A DNA stretch of 64,000 nt from Phycisphaera sp. (lineage in GTDB: Bacteria > Planctomycetota > Phycisphaerae > Phycisphaerales > UBA1924). Shown here piece after piece: positions 15,563 through 24,715 of the stretch. Positions within the stretch are counted from its first letter, which is position 1. Each line of letters starts with the position of its first letter. The notes beneath the pieces were generated by a model, which worked only from the letters and a program-made list of their open reading frames with translations, was not told where the DNA came from and did not search any database. A program made the translations under genes and the position numbers. The stretch covers positions 1,054,001-1,118,000 of the forward strand of contig RHLH01000001.1 in assembly GCA_003712165.1 (NCBI GenBank). Reading direction: 5' to 3'.

Positions 15563-17482
15563 TTACGAATGTACGTGTCTGTCGCCCGGGAACTTCTTGA
15601 CCGCCTCGCTGCGTGAGGTGCGGCCCTTGCCACGCATGTCGGTGGGGGTCCTCTCGGGGATGATGAACAGCTCTGTCGGGAGCGTTTCGTTGTGCTTCAT
15701 CGCGGCTTCCGCGGCGGCTTCCATCGTGTCGTCCGCGTTGCGGTACCCCTCGCGGAAGAACGCCTCGACATCGAGCTCGGCAAGGTCGAAGAAGTGCAGC
15801 GCCGCGGCCTTGTCGCGTGCGAATTCCTCGCCCCCGTTGTTGCCGTGCGTGCGGATGTCGCGGTCGAGCTTGCTGAGCGTGCACGCCCAGGCGTGCAACT
15901 GGATCGCGGCCAGCGCCAGGCGGGCCTGGGGCACCTGCCTCTGCAGCATCGCCGCGTCGTGCTTCTTGGACATCTGCTTGAACTGGTAGGTGAACTCGCT
16001 GATGAGCTTGCGGAGCCTGTCCGCGTAGGGGCGGAGCGAGGGGTGGACATTCTTGATCTCGGGCGCCTTGCGGCGGATGCCGAGGAAGACCTCCATACCG
16101 AGCGGGATCGCCTTGGCAAGGAACGCGGGCTTGAAGATGCTGCTCTTTGCGTTGTCACGCATGCCGAGCATCCACTCGCCGAGTTGCTTGCCGCCGTAGC
16201 CGAAGATGAACGACCACATCAGATCGTTGGAGCCTTCGACGATGGTGTTGATGCGTGAGTCGCGGAAGATGCGTTCAAGCTCGTTCTCGGTCATGTAGCC
16301 TTCGCCGCCCATGATCTGCATGGCGTCGTTGACCACACGCCAGCCCATCTCGGAGCAGAAGACCTTGCAGATCGCGGTCTCGACCATGATGTCCTGGTCG
16401 TTGCGATCGAGCATGCCCGTGGTCATGTAGAGGACCGCGTCCATCGCGTAGGTCAGCGCTGCCATATGCGCGATGCGCTGGCGGACGAGCTGCTTGTCGT
16501 CGAGCGGGTCACCGAACTGGTAGCGGGTGTGGCCCCACTTGATGGCCTGGTCCATCGCGCGCTTGGCGCCACCGGTCATGCCCGCGCTGAGCGTGCATCG
16601 GCCGTAGTTGAGACAGGTGAGCGCGACGTTGAGTCCCTTGCCTTCCTTGTGGAGCAGGTTTTCCGGTGGGACCTTGACGTTCTCGAGCTTGATGCGCGCC
16701 TGCCAGGTGCCGCGGATGCCGCACTTTGAGCGGTTCTTCTCGAAGATGTCGATACCGTCCATGTCTGGCGTGCAGACGAGTGCGGTGACTTTCTCCTTGC
16801 CGTCGGGCATCTTCTGCTTGCTCATGACGGTGAAGATGCCGGCCAGCGCGCCCGAGGTGGACCACTTCTTCTCGCCGTTGAGCGTGAAGGTGCCGTCGTC
16901 GTTCTTCTCGCAGTGGGTTTCCTGGCCGCCCGCGTCGCAGCCGACGTTGGGCTCGCTGAGGCAGAAGGCGCTCAGCTTCTCGCGTGCGACGATGGGGAGC
17001 CAGCGCTTCTTCTGCTCTTCGGTGCCGAAGAGCATGATGGCTTTGCAGCCGATCGACTGGTGAGCGCTGACCATAACAGCGGTGGAGCCGCAGTACTTGC
17101 CGATCATTTCGAGAACGCGGTTGTAGCTCGTGATGCCGAAGCCCAGCCCGCCGTACTCGGTCGGCACGGTGCACCCGAGTGCACCCATCTTGAAGAGGCG
17201 CTCGACAACCCACTCGGGGATCTCTTCGTGCTGATCGATCTCAATCGAGGGGTGCTCGTTCTTGAGGTACTCCTCGAGTTCGGCGAGGAGCTGATCGCAG
17301 CGAGCCTGCTCGTCGGCTGGCGTCTCGGGGTACGGGAAGATCATCTCTTCCTGGAATCGACCCCAGAACATGTTCTTGACGAAGCCCATCGCATCGGGTT
17401 CGGGCCCGAGCAGCGCCTCGGCTTCTTCGAGGGTTTTGCGGTCTTTCTCCGAGAGACCCTTCATGTCCTTGAGATCAGCCAT
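15563..17482 (-). CDS. Acyl-CoA dehydrogenase, long form
   Basis: An FAD enzyme that makes the alpha,beta double bond of acyl-CoA. The 639-residue length puts it with the bacterial long class, which carries a C-terminal helical extension beyond the usual 380-residue core. The FAD-binding CLSEPNVGCDAGGQETH, GEKKWSTSGALA, MGGEGYMTENELERIFRDSRI and VEGSNDLM blocks are in order. The ribosome site AGGAAGGA precedes the ATG. It is directly followed by the E1/E2 genes, which suggests it acts on branched-chain or other acyl-CoA made by that complex. It could also serve fatty acid oxidation. Confidence 0.92.
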   Translation of the reverse strand: MADLKDMKGLSEKDRKTLEEAEALLGPEPDAMGFVKNMFWGRFQEEMIFPYPETPADEQARCDQLLAELEEYLKNEHPSIEIDQHEEIPEWVVERLFKMGALGCTVPTEYGGLGFGITSYNRVLEMIGKYCGSTAVMVSAHQSIGCKAIMLFGTEEQKKRWLPIVAREKLSAFCLSEPNVGCDAGGQETHCEKNDDGTFTLNGEKKWSTSGALAGIFTVMSKQKMPDGKEKVTALVCTPDMDGIDIFEKNRSKCGIRGTWQARIKLENVKVPPENLLHKEGKGLNVALTCLNYGRCTLSAGMTGGAKRAMDQAIKWGHTRYQFGDPLDDKQLVRQRIAHMAALTYAMDAVLYMTTGMLDRNDQDIMVETAICKVFCSEMGWRVVNDAMQIMGGEGYMTENELERIFRDSRINTIVEGSNDLMWSFIFGYGGKQLGEWMLGMRDNAKSSIFKPAFLAKAIPLGMEVFLGIRRKAPEIKNVHPSLRPYADRLRKLISEFTYQFKQMSKKHDAAMLQRQVPQARLALAAIQLHAWACTLSKLDRDIRTHGNNGGEEFARDKAAALHFFDLAELDVEAFFREGYRNADDTMEAAAEAAMKHNETLPTELFIIPERTPTDMRGKGRTSRSEAVKKFPGDRHVHS

Positions 17483-17602
17483 CTGATGATCCTTCCTGCT
17501 GCATCGGCGTCCTCTCCGAGGATGCCGGTTCTGTTTGAGGGGCGTTCACGAGTGCCTCGTCGTGGGCGTTGGTTCGCGAGACGTCCGCTCCTTTAGATTG
17601 TT

Positions 17603-18499
17603 TTATGCCTTCTTCGCCGACCTTGCGAAGAAAGCCTCGATTGCTTCTTTGCCCGCCGGCTCGTTCCGAAGTCGGACAAGGTGCTCCTGCTCGACCGCAA
17701 GAGCGGCGTTCCAGCCTTTGGCGAGGCCTGTGTCGATCGCGTCGCACACGGCCTGGCCAGGCGCGGAGGTGATCTCGCCCCGCACGCTGTCGAGTGCCTC
17801 GAGCACACCCGGGGCGACATCCTTCATACCGATCCACCGGCTCGGTGTGCCCGCTCGGCTCACCGGGCCCGGCTGGCTTCTGATCCAGCTCGTGCACGCC
17901 TCGATCAGATCACCTTGAGTCTCGGCGACCGCATCAAACAGGCCCGCTTGCTCGGCCTGATCGAAGAGCATGGGTTTGCCCTCGGCGGTCAGGCGGATCG
18001 CGCTGGCGGGGTCCATGCGCGCCGGGAGCAGGTTCGTACCTCCCCAGCCCGGGCAGATCGAGAGGCCGGCTTCTGGGAGTCCGACGGGGTAAGGCTTACT
18101 CTCAGGGCGACTTGCGATCAGAGCATCGCAGTGCATGGCGAGCTCAAGACCACCGCCAAGGGTCGCGGCGTGGATCGCGGCGGCGGTGGGGTATGGCAGA
18201 TCGCTGATCATGCCGAACACGCTGCTGGCATAATCGAGGTACCGGTGCAGTTGGTTGTTGTCGAGCGCCATGATCGCCTGCAGGTCGGCACCGGCGACGA
18301 ACGCACGCGGGGCAGCCGAGGCGAGGACGAGCCCCTCGGCGTTGGCCGGGAGCGATTTGAGCGTCGTTTCGAGGCGTTGGATCAGCTCGTGGTCGAGCAC
18401 GACCACGGGACGACCCTCCTGCTCAAGCCAGAGTGTGACAACACCCGGGGATGAGCCGGGGCGCTCGGTTTCGAGGCGGAAAGGATCCATCTGGGACAT
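17603..18499 (-). CDS. Enoyl-CoA hydratase/isomerase family protein
   Basis: A crotonase-fold protein of 298 residues from the ATG at 18499. The CoA-binding loop AGADLQAIMAL and oxyanion-hole stretch AATLGGGLELAMHCDALIA are clear, followed by GLPEAGLSICPGWGG where the catalytic Glu is expected. The length is somewhat above the family norm, with a C-terminal helical tail. It may hydrate enoyl-CoA made by the dehydrogenase encoded 120 bases downstream. The start is uncertain: none of the in-frame ATGs (18499, 18490, or further upstream) has a good ribosome site. Confidence 0.87.
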   Translation of the reverse strand: MSQMDPFRLETERPGSSPGVVTLWLEQEGRPVVVLDHELIQRLETTLKSLPANAEGLVLASAAPRAFVAGADLQAIMALDNNQLHRYLDYASSVFGMISDLPYPTAAAIHAATLGGGLELAMHCDALIASRPESKPYPVGLPEAGLSICPGWGGTNLLPARMDPASAIRLTAEGKPMLFDQAEQAGLFDAVAETQGDLIEACTSWIRSQPGPVSRAGTPSRWIGMKDVAPGVLEALDSVRGEITSAPGQAVCDAIDTGLAKGWNAALAVEQEHLVRLRNEPAGKEAIEAFFARSAKKA

Positions 18500-18544
18500 T
18501 GTATACAACCCATGCGGATCCGTCCGCATTGAATGAGATGAATA

Positions 18545-18566
18545 CCCCACAGTCCTTATTGTGGGG
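18545..18566. terminator. Hairpin between peptidase and hydratase genes, weak terminator candidate
   Basis: CCCCACA at 18545-18551 pairs with TGTGGGG at 18560-18566 across an eight-base loop. It follows the M42 peptidase stop on the minus strand but lacks a run of T, so it may only attenuate or protect mRNA ends. Confidence 0.35.
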
Positions 18567-18591
18567 GATCGCCGGGATTATCAGACCTAGT

Positions 18592-19644
18592 TCACTTTTT
18601 CGCCTGAGCGAGGTACTCGGCGAGGATGTTCCGGGCTGCTTCGAGGTCGCCCTTGTCGCACATCTCGGTCACGGTGTGGATGTACCTGGTGCCGACGGTG
18701 ATCCCGATCGCGCGAGCGCCGGCCGCCGCCTGCTGAGCCGCGGCTCCGTCCTGCCCGCCGCCCGAGAGGATCGAGCGCTGGAACTTGATGTTCTTGCCCT
18801 CGGCGATCTTCTGGAATTCGTTGGTGAGGGCGTAGTCGGAGATGAAGCTGCTGTCCTTGATGTGCAGCGCGAAGCCCTCGCCGTGGACGGTGCAGGCCTC
18901 TTGCTTGGGGACACCGGGGGTGTCGCAGGCGAGCGTGACGTCGAGACCGATGCCGATATCTGGGCGGACCGCGAAGGAAGACGTCTTGGCGCCGCGGAGG
19001 CCGACTTCTTCTTGGACTGTGAACGAGACGACGATCTTGGCGTCATGCTGAACGCCTGCCTTGTCGAGCTGGCGGATGGACTCGATGCCGAGCCAGCAGG
19101 CGACTCGGTTGTCGAGCGCCTTGGAGACGAACTTCTCGCCCATCTGCTTGAAGGGCTCGTCCATGACGATGTAGTCGCCGACTTGGACCTTCTTTTTGAC
19201 TTCTTCCTTGGGCATGCCCGTATCGACAAAGAACTCTGCGATTTCCGGGACTTTCTTGCGGTCCTCGGGCGAGGCGATGTGCACGGGCTTGCCGCCCGGG
19301 TTCATGACCGCGGGGATGTCTCCCGATTCGGTGCAAACGAGGACGCGGCGGGAGAAGAGGTTTCGGGTATCGAATCCGCCGACGTTGTTGATCCAGAGGA
19401 AGCCGTTCTCGTCGATGTGCGAGACATAGAAGCCGATCTCGTCCATGTGGCAGAGCATCATGACGGTCGCCGCGTCGTCGCTGCCTGTTCGAGAGTTTCT
19501 GGTGCAGATGAGCGAGCCCATCGCGTCGGTCTCGACGGAGTCGAAGAGGCCGCCGATCTCACTCTCGATGAGGGCGCGGACGCGTTCTTCGCGCCCTGGG
19601 ACGCCTGGTGTTTCACAGAGACGGGCGAGCAGATCGACGTTCAT
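18592..19644 (-). CDS. M42 family metallopeptidase
   Basis: A 350-residue co-catalytic zinc aminopeptidase of the M42 (glutamyl aminopeptidase / tetrahedral aminopeptidase) family. Metal ligands are seen in order: MLCHMDEIG (His), SKALDNRVACWLG (bridging Asp), VQEEVGLRGAK (catalytic Glu pair), GLDVTLACD (Asp) and TRYIHTVTEM (His). The ATG has GGGAG upstream. Family members form large tetrahedral cytoplasmic particles that trim peptides from the N-terminus. It is divergent from the YgfZ gene and shows no functional link to the downstream hydratase. Confidence 0.95.
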   Translation of the reverse strand: MNVDLLARLCETPGVPGREERVRALIESEIGGLFDSVETDAMGSLICTRNSRTGSDDAATVMMLCHMDEIGFYVSHIDENGFLWINNVGGFDTRNLFSRRVLVCTESGDIPAVMNPGGKPVHIASPEDRKKVPEIAEFFVDTGMPKEEVKKKVQVGDYIVMDEPFKQMGEKFVSKALDNRVACWLGIESIRQLDKAGVQHDAKIVVSFTVQEEVGLRGAKTSSFAVRPDIGIGLDVTLACDTPGVPKQEACTVHGEGFALHIKDSSFISDYALTNEFQKIAEGKNIKFQRSILSGGGQDGAAAQQAAAGARAIGITVGTRYIHTVTEMCDKGDLEAARNILAEYLAQAKK

Positions 19645-19772
19645 TCGAGACTCCCACAGAGTTGGTAAGTGGCCTGACGGGTAGGAGTGTATGGCTCAAC
19701 CTGTCCGGGTTTGCACCCGCGGGCGGATCGCTTCGAAATCACAGCCGGGCCTGTCGGGGCTACGGTTGGGTT

Positions 19773-20975
19773 ATGGCGATCCCCTCACCTGTCAGAAGCG
19801 AGCTTCTACGAAGACAAGCCGACGTTGCGCCGTACGGCCCTCCCGACGCGGGGGTGGAACTCGTGCAGGGGTTTGGTGTACTGGAATTCGAATACGCGGC
19901 GTTGCGCTCCAACTGCGTGCTGATCGATCAGCCGAGCCGGGGCACGGTTGAAATCAGCGGCTCCGACCGGGTCGACTTCCTCAACCGCATGCTCACACAG
20001 GAGCTCAAACTCCTTGAGGGAGGCGGTCTCGTGAGCAGGGAGAGCTTCTGGCTCAACCGCAAGGGCAGGATCGACGCTGATGTGCGTGTGATCGGCGCGA
20101 GCGATTCACTGTTCATCGATCTCGACACGCATTCGCGGGAGACGTTCATAACCACGCTCGACGCGTTCCTCTTTACCGAGGATGCGGAAATGAAAGACGT
20201 GTCGAACGACTGGCACCGGATGTCGCTCATCGGACCGACATCGGTTGATCTGCTGCCTTTGGCCGTTGAGGAGGTTGTTGCCGGAAACGTGCCGCAGGAT
20301 CTCGGTGATCGAGAATCGTGCGAGGTGAAGATCGCTGGTGTGCGAGTGGTCATCGATCGCCTCGAGCGTCTTGGTGTGCCAGAATTCGGATTGCTCATCG
20401 AGGCAGCGGGCGCTGAGGCGGTCTTCACGAAGCTGTGCGAGATCGGGATGCCCGGCAATCAGGATGAGATCGGCGAAGAGGGCGCGGGGTTCAGCGATGA
20501 CACGTCGCCCGGCGCCTCGATCAGGCTCAGGCTCGCGGGCTGGCACGCGTTCAACATCGCGAGGATCGAGGCAGGGATCCCGCTGTTTTTCCTTGATTTC
20601 GGGCCCGACAGCCTGCCCGGCGAGACGGGTGTGATCGAAGAGCGCGTGTCGTTCACGAAGGGCTGCTACCTCGGACAAGAGATCGTCGCCCGGATGCACT
20701 CGCTGGGTCACCCGAAGCAGATCATCCGCGCGATCAAGTGTGCAGCACCCACCGACGAGAACGCACCCGAGCCCGTGACCGGTTCGCCCGTCATCGTCGA
20801 GGGCAAAGAAGTCGGTGCAGTCTCGAGCGCAACGCTCAGCCCGATGCTCGGGGGCGAGTCGGCGTGCCTTGCGATCATCAAGTGGGACTCGCACGAAGCC
20901 GGAACAGAAGTCGTGATCGCGACACAGTCGGGTGAGGCCAAGGGCGTTGTGCAGGAGTCACTCAGGTTTGTCTGA
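19773..20975 (+). CDS. ygfZ: Folate-binding YgfZ/GcvT-like protein
   Basis: A 400-residue relative of the T-protein of glycine cleavage. The marker of the YgfZ branch, KGCYLGQEIVARM, is present in the C-terminal third (Lys-Gly-Cys-Tyr-x-Gly-Gln-Glu). The early residues SNCVLIDQPSRGTVEISGSDRVDFLNRMLT match the GcvT folate-binding core. YgfZ proteins help assemble or repair iron-sulfur clusters in a tetrahydrofolate-dependent way. Possible clients within the window include the Fe-S protein QueG. The ATG at 19773 was chosen because the family N-terminus aligns there; there is no strong ribosome site. The 3' end overlaps the convergent ribD by 18 bases. Confidence 0.9.
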   Translation: MAIPSPVRSELLRRQADVAPYGPPDAGVELVQGFGVLEFEYAALRSNCVLIDQPSRGTVEISGSDRVDFLNRMLTQELKLLEGGGLVSRESFWLNRKGRIDADVRVIGASDSLFIDLDTHSRETFITTLDAFLFTEDAEMKDVSNDWHRMSLIGPTSVDLLPLAVEEVVAGNVPQDLGDRESCEVKIAGVRVVIDRLERLGVPEFGLLIEAAGAEAVFTKLCEIGMPGNQDEIGEEGAGFSDDTSPGASIRLRLAGWHAFNIARIEAGIPLFFLDFGPDSLPGETGVIEERVSFTKGCYLGQEIVARMHSLGHPKQIIRAIKCAAPTDENAPEPVTGSPVIVEGKEVGAVSSATLSPMLGGESACLAIIKWDSHEAGTEVVIATQSGEAKGVVQESLRFV

Positions 20976-22151
20976 GACGTTCTTGTCCGCGACGACCGGC
21001 GCGTGCTCGACCGGCCTCCGGTAGATCAGCTCAATATCATCGCCCACGCGTTTGACGTGCATGAGCTTGAAGTTGCGCCCGCCCGAGAGCGTCGGAACCG
21101 TCCGGCCCGAAGCGGCGGCCTTTGCCATCTCGTCACCCAGGAGCAGCGGCGCGATGTACACGACCGCTTCGTCAACGAGGTCGTGCTCGAAGAACGAGCC
21201 GAGCAGGCCCGGGCCGCATTCGATGAGCGCGTTGGTGACGTCGTACTCGGTGACGAGCTGCTGGAGCATGACGTCGAGGTCGAGCCTTCTGCTGTCGGAC
21301 CGGACACCCATGATCTCGACGCCCATCGCTTCGAGCGCCTCGCGTCTTGGGCGCAGGAACTCGCCCGACTTGAGCTCGTTGGCGCAGCACGCGGTGACGG
21401 GCACCTCGCGAGCGGTGAGCGCGAGCTTCGAGTCTGAGGGCAGGTCGAGATCGGTGTCGATGACGACTCGTCTTGGTTCGCGCCGCGGCTTTCTGCCGAC
21501 GCGCGCGGTGAGCATCGGGTTGTCGTAGCTGGCGGTCCCGAGGCCCGTGATGATGGCGTCCATCCGCTCGCGGAGCCTGTGCACGCGCCTGCGCGATCGA
21601 TCGGAGCTGATCCACTGGCTCTGGCCCGTGCGCGTGGCGACGCGGCCGTCAACGGTCTGCGCCCACTTGGCGATCACCCAGGGCATGCCCGTGCGGATGC
21701 GCTTGAAGAACGGGTCGGACAGGTGCACCGCGGTTTCGCTCGCGTCGCAGTGGATTGTCTCGATGCCTGCGCGGTTGAGGATCGCGCAACCACCCGAGGA
21801 CTCCTCCGCGGGGTCGTGCCTTGCGAAGACGACACGCGTGATGCCCGCCTCGATGAGCGCCTCGGTGCAGGGCGGCTGCTTGCCGTGGTGGCAGCAGGGC
21901 TCGAGCGTGACGTACGCGGTCGCGCCCGCGACGTCGTTGCCTTGCTGCTTTGCGTTGGCGAGCGCTTCGCGTTCGGCGTGGAGGTTGCCGAACTGCTTGT
22001 GGTGCCCGATGCCAAGAACGGTGTCGCCCTTTGCGATAACACACCCGACGAGTGGGTTGGGCTCGGTGTGCCCGCCGGCGCGCCACGCGACTCGGGCGGC
22101 GAGGTCGAGGAATCGCTTGGCGCGTTCGAGTTCGGCAGGGGACAACGACAA
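20958..22151 (-). CDS. ribD: Bifunctional riboflavin biosynthesis deaminase/reductase
   Basis: It catalyses two successive riboflavin steps: deamination of the diaminopyrimidine ring and NADPH reduction of the ribose side chain. The N-terminal deaminase domain has the zinc site HAEREAL (His-Ala-Glu) and PCCHHGKQPPC; the C-terminal RibD_C reductase domain starts near WISSDRSRRRVHRLRERMDAIITG. The 397-residue length is usual. The start is TTG at 22151, two bases after the enoyl-CoA hydratase stop, so translation is probably coupled. It is an odd functional partner at the end of an acyl-CoA operon; the flavin link to acyl-CoA dehydrogenase is only suggestive. Confidence 0.95.
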   Translation of the reverse strand: MSLSPAELERAKRFLDLAARVAWRAGGHTEPNPLVGCVIAKGDTVLGIGHHKQFGNLHAEREALANAKQQGNDVAGATAYVTLEPCCHHGKQPPCTEALIEAGITRVVFARHDPAEESSGGCAILNRAGIETIHCDASETAVHLSDPFFKRIRTGMPWVIAKWAQTVDGRVATRTGQSQWISSDRSRRRVHRLRERMDAIITGLGTASYDNPMLTARVGRKPRREPRRVVIDTDLDLPSDSKLALTAREVPVTACCANELKSGEFLRPRREALEAMGVEIMGVRSDSRRLDLDVMLQQLVTEYDVTNALIECGPGLLGSFFEHDLVDEAVVYIAPLLLGDEMAKAAASGRTVPTLSGGRNFKLMHVKRVGDDIELIYRRPVEHAPVVADKNVSDKPE

Positions 22152-22153
22152 CT

Positions 22154-22909
22154 CTACTTCCGCCTCGCTTTGAGCCTGTTCTGCGCATCCTCGGTGGCGA
22201 GGACCTGCGCCGAGAGCCGGGCGGCTTCAAGAAGGATGGCCTCGTCGCTCGACCCGTCGAGCGTGTTGAGCAGCGCTTTGGTCGCTCGGAGCGCATCGGG
22301 CCCGCCCGAGGTGAGCGAACTGGTGACCTTCGTGACCACCTCGTCGAGCGACTCGCGCGAGTCGGCGCACTCGGTAACGATGCCGAGCTCGTGTGCGCGA
22401 GCGCCGGAGATCAGACCTCCTGTGAGCAGGACCTGCCGCGATTTGCCCGGTCCGATCTTGCGGACAAGCCAGGGCGCGACGACAGCGGGGCAGAGCCCGA
22501 GGTCGACTTCGGGGAACCCGAGTTTGGCGTCTGCGTGAGTGATGGAGATGTCGCAGACTGTTGTCATGCCGCAGCCTCCGCCGATCGCGGCGCCGTTGAC
22601 GCGCGCGACGGTGACCGCTGGGAACTGGCGGATGCGGTAGGTCAGCCTTGCGAGCGATTCGAGGAGTTGGAGCGGGATGCTTGGGTCGCCCTCGATGATG
22701 ACTTCCTTGAGATCCATCCCGGCACAGAAGCTCCGGCCCGCGCCGGTGATGACGAGGACGCTCGGCTTGTCATCCATCGCTTCGAGTTCGTCCATGCACA
22801 GGTGCGCATCGCGCAGCATATCTCTCGACAGCGCGTTGTGTGCGTCGGGACGGTTGAGCGTCAGCGTCGAGAGGCTTTGTTCGTGGGTGAGTGTTGCGAG
22901 TTCGAGCAT
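22154..22909 (-). CDS. Enoyl-CoA hydratase, methylglutaconyl-CoA hydratase-like
   Basis: A 251-residue crotonase-family protein with CoA-binding SFCAGMDLKEVI near 60-71, oxyanion hole stretch GAAIGGGCGMTTVCDI near 105-120, and GFPEVDLGLCPAVVAPWL downstream. It lies in a tight minus-strand run: HMG-CoA lyase, another hydratase, this gene, then ribD, with gaps or overlaps of a few bases. The neighbouring HMG-CoA lyase makes methylglutaconyl-CoA hydration (leucine pathway) the most natural role. Which of the two hydratases does it is not decidable here. Confidence 0.9.
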   Translation of the reverse strand: MLELATLTHEQSLSTLTLNRPDAHNALSRDMLRDAHLCMDELEAMDDKPSVLVITGAGRSFCAGMDLKEVIIEGDPSIPLQLLESLARLTYRIRQFPAVTVARVNGAAIGGGCGMTTVCDISITHADAKLGFPEVDLGLCPAVVAPWLVRKIGPGKSRQVLLTGGLISGARAHELGIVTECADSRESLDEVVTKVTSSLTSGGPDALRATKALLNTLDGSSDEAILLEAARLSAQVLATEDAQNRLKARRK

Positions 22910-22922
22910 GGTGTCGTCCGTG

Positions 22923-23672
22923 TTAGAAAGTCAGCGCGCCGAGCAGACGTTGTTCCTCTTGTTTGCCGGTGAGTCCGAGGGATGTCTCGAGCCCTTGCTT
23001 GATTCTAGTTTCGCGTTCGTCGCCTTCGAGTCTTGTGATGAGTCCCTTGGTCGCGGCGTACGCGTGGGGCGGTTTGATCGCGAGCTTCGCCGCGATCTCG
23101 AGTGCGCGTGGCTGGACATCGTCTGGTTCTTCGGTGAGTTCGTGGACGAGCCCGAGTTGGTGCGCTGTCGTGCCCGAGAAGAGGTCGGGGAGGATGAGCC
23201 GCTCGCGAGCGATGCCTTGCGTGACCGACTGGGTCATGTAGGGCGCTGAGATCGCGGGGCTGACACCGATCTTGGTGACCGGGTAGCCGAGCTTGGCGTT
23301 CGTGTTGCTGACCACGATGTCGGCGCCGCCCAGGATGGCGCACCCGCCCGCGATGGCGGCGCCCTGCGCAGCGATGACGACGGGTCGCTCGCTGAGTCTG
23401 AGCGTGTTGCACGCGGCGCTGAGGCCTGTGAGGAGCTTGCGCATGATCGTGCCGTCGGGCGTGGTCTGGCAGAGCGCTAGATCGAAACCTGCGCAGAAAG
23501 CCTTGCCTTTGCCCGTCAGGACGATCGCGTCGTGGTCGGCGCTGGATGCCTTCGCGACGGTGTTGAGTTCGACCAGCATCTCGGGCGTGAGTGCGTTGCG
23601 TTTGTCGGGGCGGTCGAAGGCGATCATCGCGATGGAGCGCCCGTCGATGGTGTGCGTTTCAAGCGTGATCAC
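22923..23672 (-). CDS. Enoyl-CoA hydratase/isomerase
   Basis: A second 249-residue crotonase-family protein: FDRPDKRNALTPEML at the start, KAFCAGFDLALC near 59-70, GAAIAGGCAILGGADIVVS near 106-124 and GYPVTKIGVSPAIS after it. The residue at the expected catalytic Glu position (Thr in PVTKIG) differs from the EVDLG of the neighbouring paralogue, so the activity may be isomerase-like or altered. The start is GTG at 23672, overlapping the HMG-CoA lyase stop as GTGA. This shows co-translation with the lyase. Confidence 0.87.
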   Translation of the reverse strand: MITLETHTIDGRSIAMIAFDRPDKRNALTPEMLVELNTVAKASSADHDAIVLTGKGKAFCAGFDLALCQTTPDGTIMRKLLTGLSAACNTLRLSERPVVIAAQGAAIAGGCAILGGADIVVSNTNAKLGYPVTKIGVSPAISAPYMTQSVTQGIARERLILPDLFSGTTAHQLGLVHELTEEPDDVQPRALEIAAKLAIKPPHAYAATKGLITRLEGDERETRIKQGLETSLGLTGKQEEQRLLGALTF

Positions 23673-24586
23673 GAGGGCACCGCCTGGGTGAGTCCCTGCG
23701 CAATGGACGATGCCTTTGCGAGCTTATCGAGGTCGACGTTTGTTTCGAAGCCCTGCGCTTGGATGACGCGGACGAGCGTGTCGGTCGCGATGTTGCCCGG
23801 TGCGCGCTTGGTGTCGGTCGAGGCGTAGGGACAGCCGCCCAGGCCCGCGGCGGATCCGTCGAATGAGGTCACGTTGAGCGCGAGGGCTGCCCGGACGCAC
23901 TCTGAGGCGCGGCCGAACGTGTCGTGCAGGTGCAGGACGATCTTGCTCGGGTCGATGCGGTTCGTGACGCATGCGAGCATGGCTGCCATGGTCTCTGTGC
24001 AGCCTGCGCCGATGGTGTCGCCAAGATCGATCTCGTCGGCTCCCAGGCCGAGCAGCTTCTCGGCGACATCCGCAACGGCTTCGGGCATGATGATGCCCTC
24101 GAACGGGCACGCGATCACGCAGGAGACGTAGCCGCGGACCTTGAGCCCGCGTTCCTGCGCGAGCTCTATGACGGGCTTGAATCGCTCGAGCGTTTCTGCG
24201 ATCGACGCGTTTGTGTTCTTCTGGCTGAACGTCTCGCTGGCAGCGGTGAAGACGCTGACCTTGTCGATCAGCCTCTCGCCCGGTGTCTCGTAGACCTCGA
24301 GGAGCGATCGCATGCCCTTCTCGTTGGGGACGAGTGCGCTGAAGGAGACGTCTTTCGGGCGCGAGCCCCGGAGCATCTCGCAGAGCTCGCGGGCATCGCC
24401 TAGCTGGGGGATCCACTTTGGGCTGACGAAGCTGGTGATCTCGACTTCGTCGACGCCTGTGTTGGTGAGCGCGTTGACGAGGCGGGCCTTGTCGGCGGTG
24501 GGGATGGCTGAGCCATCGGCGCGGAGCGGTTCGTTCTGGAGGCCGTCACGGGGGCTGACGTCGGTGATGCGTGCGCGCTTTGGCAT
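23669..24586 (-). CDS. mvaB: Hydroxymethylglutaryl-CoA lyase
   Basis: A 305-residue TIM-barrel enzyme that splits HMG-CoA into acetoacetate and acetyl-CoA, the last step of leucine breakdown. The start RITDVSPRDGLQNE holds the metal-binding Asp and catalytic Arg; EITSFVSPKWIPQLGD follows; LHLHDTFG is the conserved His-x-His metal motif; and GLGGCPYA contains the active-site Cys loop. It is the first gene of the lyase-hydratase-hydratase-ribD run. With the acyl-CoA carboxylase subunit at 35488-37155 and the E1/E2 genes it supports a leucine catabolic route. Confidence 0.95.
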   Translation of the reverse strand: MPKRARITDVSPRDGLQNEPLRADGSAIPTADKARLVNALTNTGVDEVEITSFVSPKWIPQLGDARELCEMLRGSRPKDVSFSALVPNEKGMRSLLEVYETPGERLIDKVSVFTAASETFSQKNTNASIAETLERFKPVIELAQERGLKVRGYVSCVIACPFEGIIMPEAVADVAEKLLGLGADEIDLGDTIGAGCTETMAAMLACVTNRIDPSKIVLHLHDTFGRASECVRAALALNVTSFDGSAAGLGGCPYASTDTKRAPGNIATDTLVRVIQAQGFETNVDLDKLAKASSIAQGLTQAVPS

Positions 24587-24630
24587 GTAGAGAGGATAGG
24601 TGGGCAGGGGTGGGGGAGGGTGACTAGGCG

Positions 24631-24672
24631 TGTTGGCAAGTGGGCCAACAAAGAGAGGCCCCGCGGGGCCTC
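24631..24672 (-). terminator. Tandem hairpins, terminator of the 24716-25054 gene
   Basis: GAGGCCCCGCGGGGCCTC at 24655-24672 is a perfect palindrome; read on the minus strand it is followed by TCTTTGTTGG. A second hairpin follows immediately, TGTTGGC at 24631-24637 with GCCAACA at 24644-24650. They lie between the small hypothetical gene and the start of the lyase operon. Confidence 0.7.
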
Positions 24673-24715
24673 GTTGTGGTTCGATCGGATGTGTTTGTTT
24701 GAGGTGCGAGCGCGT

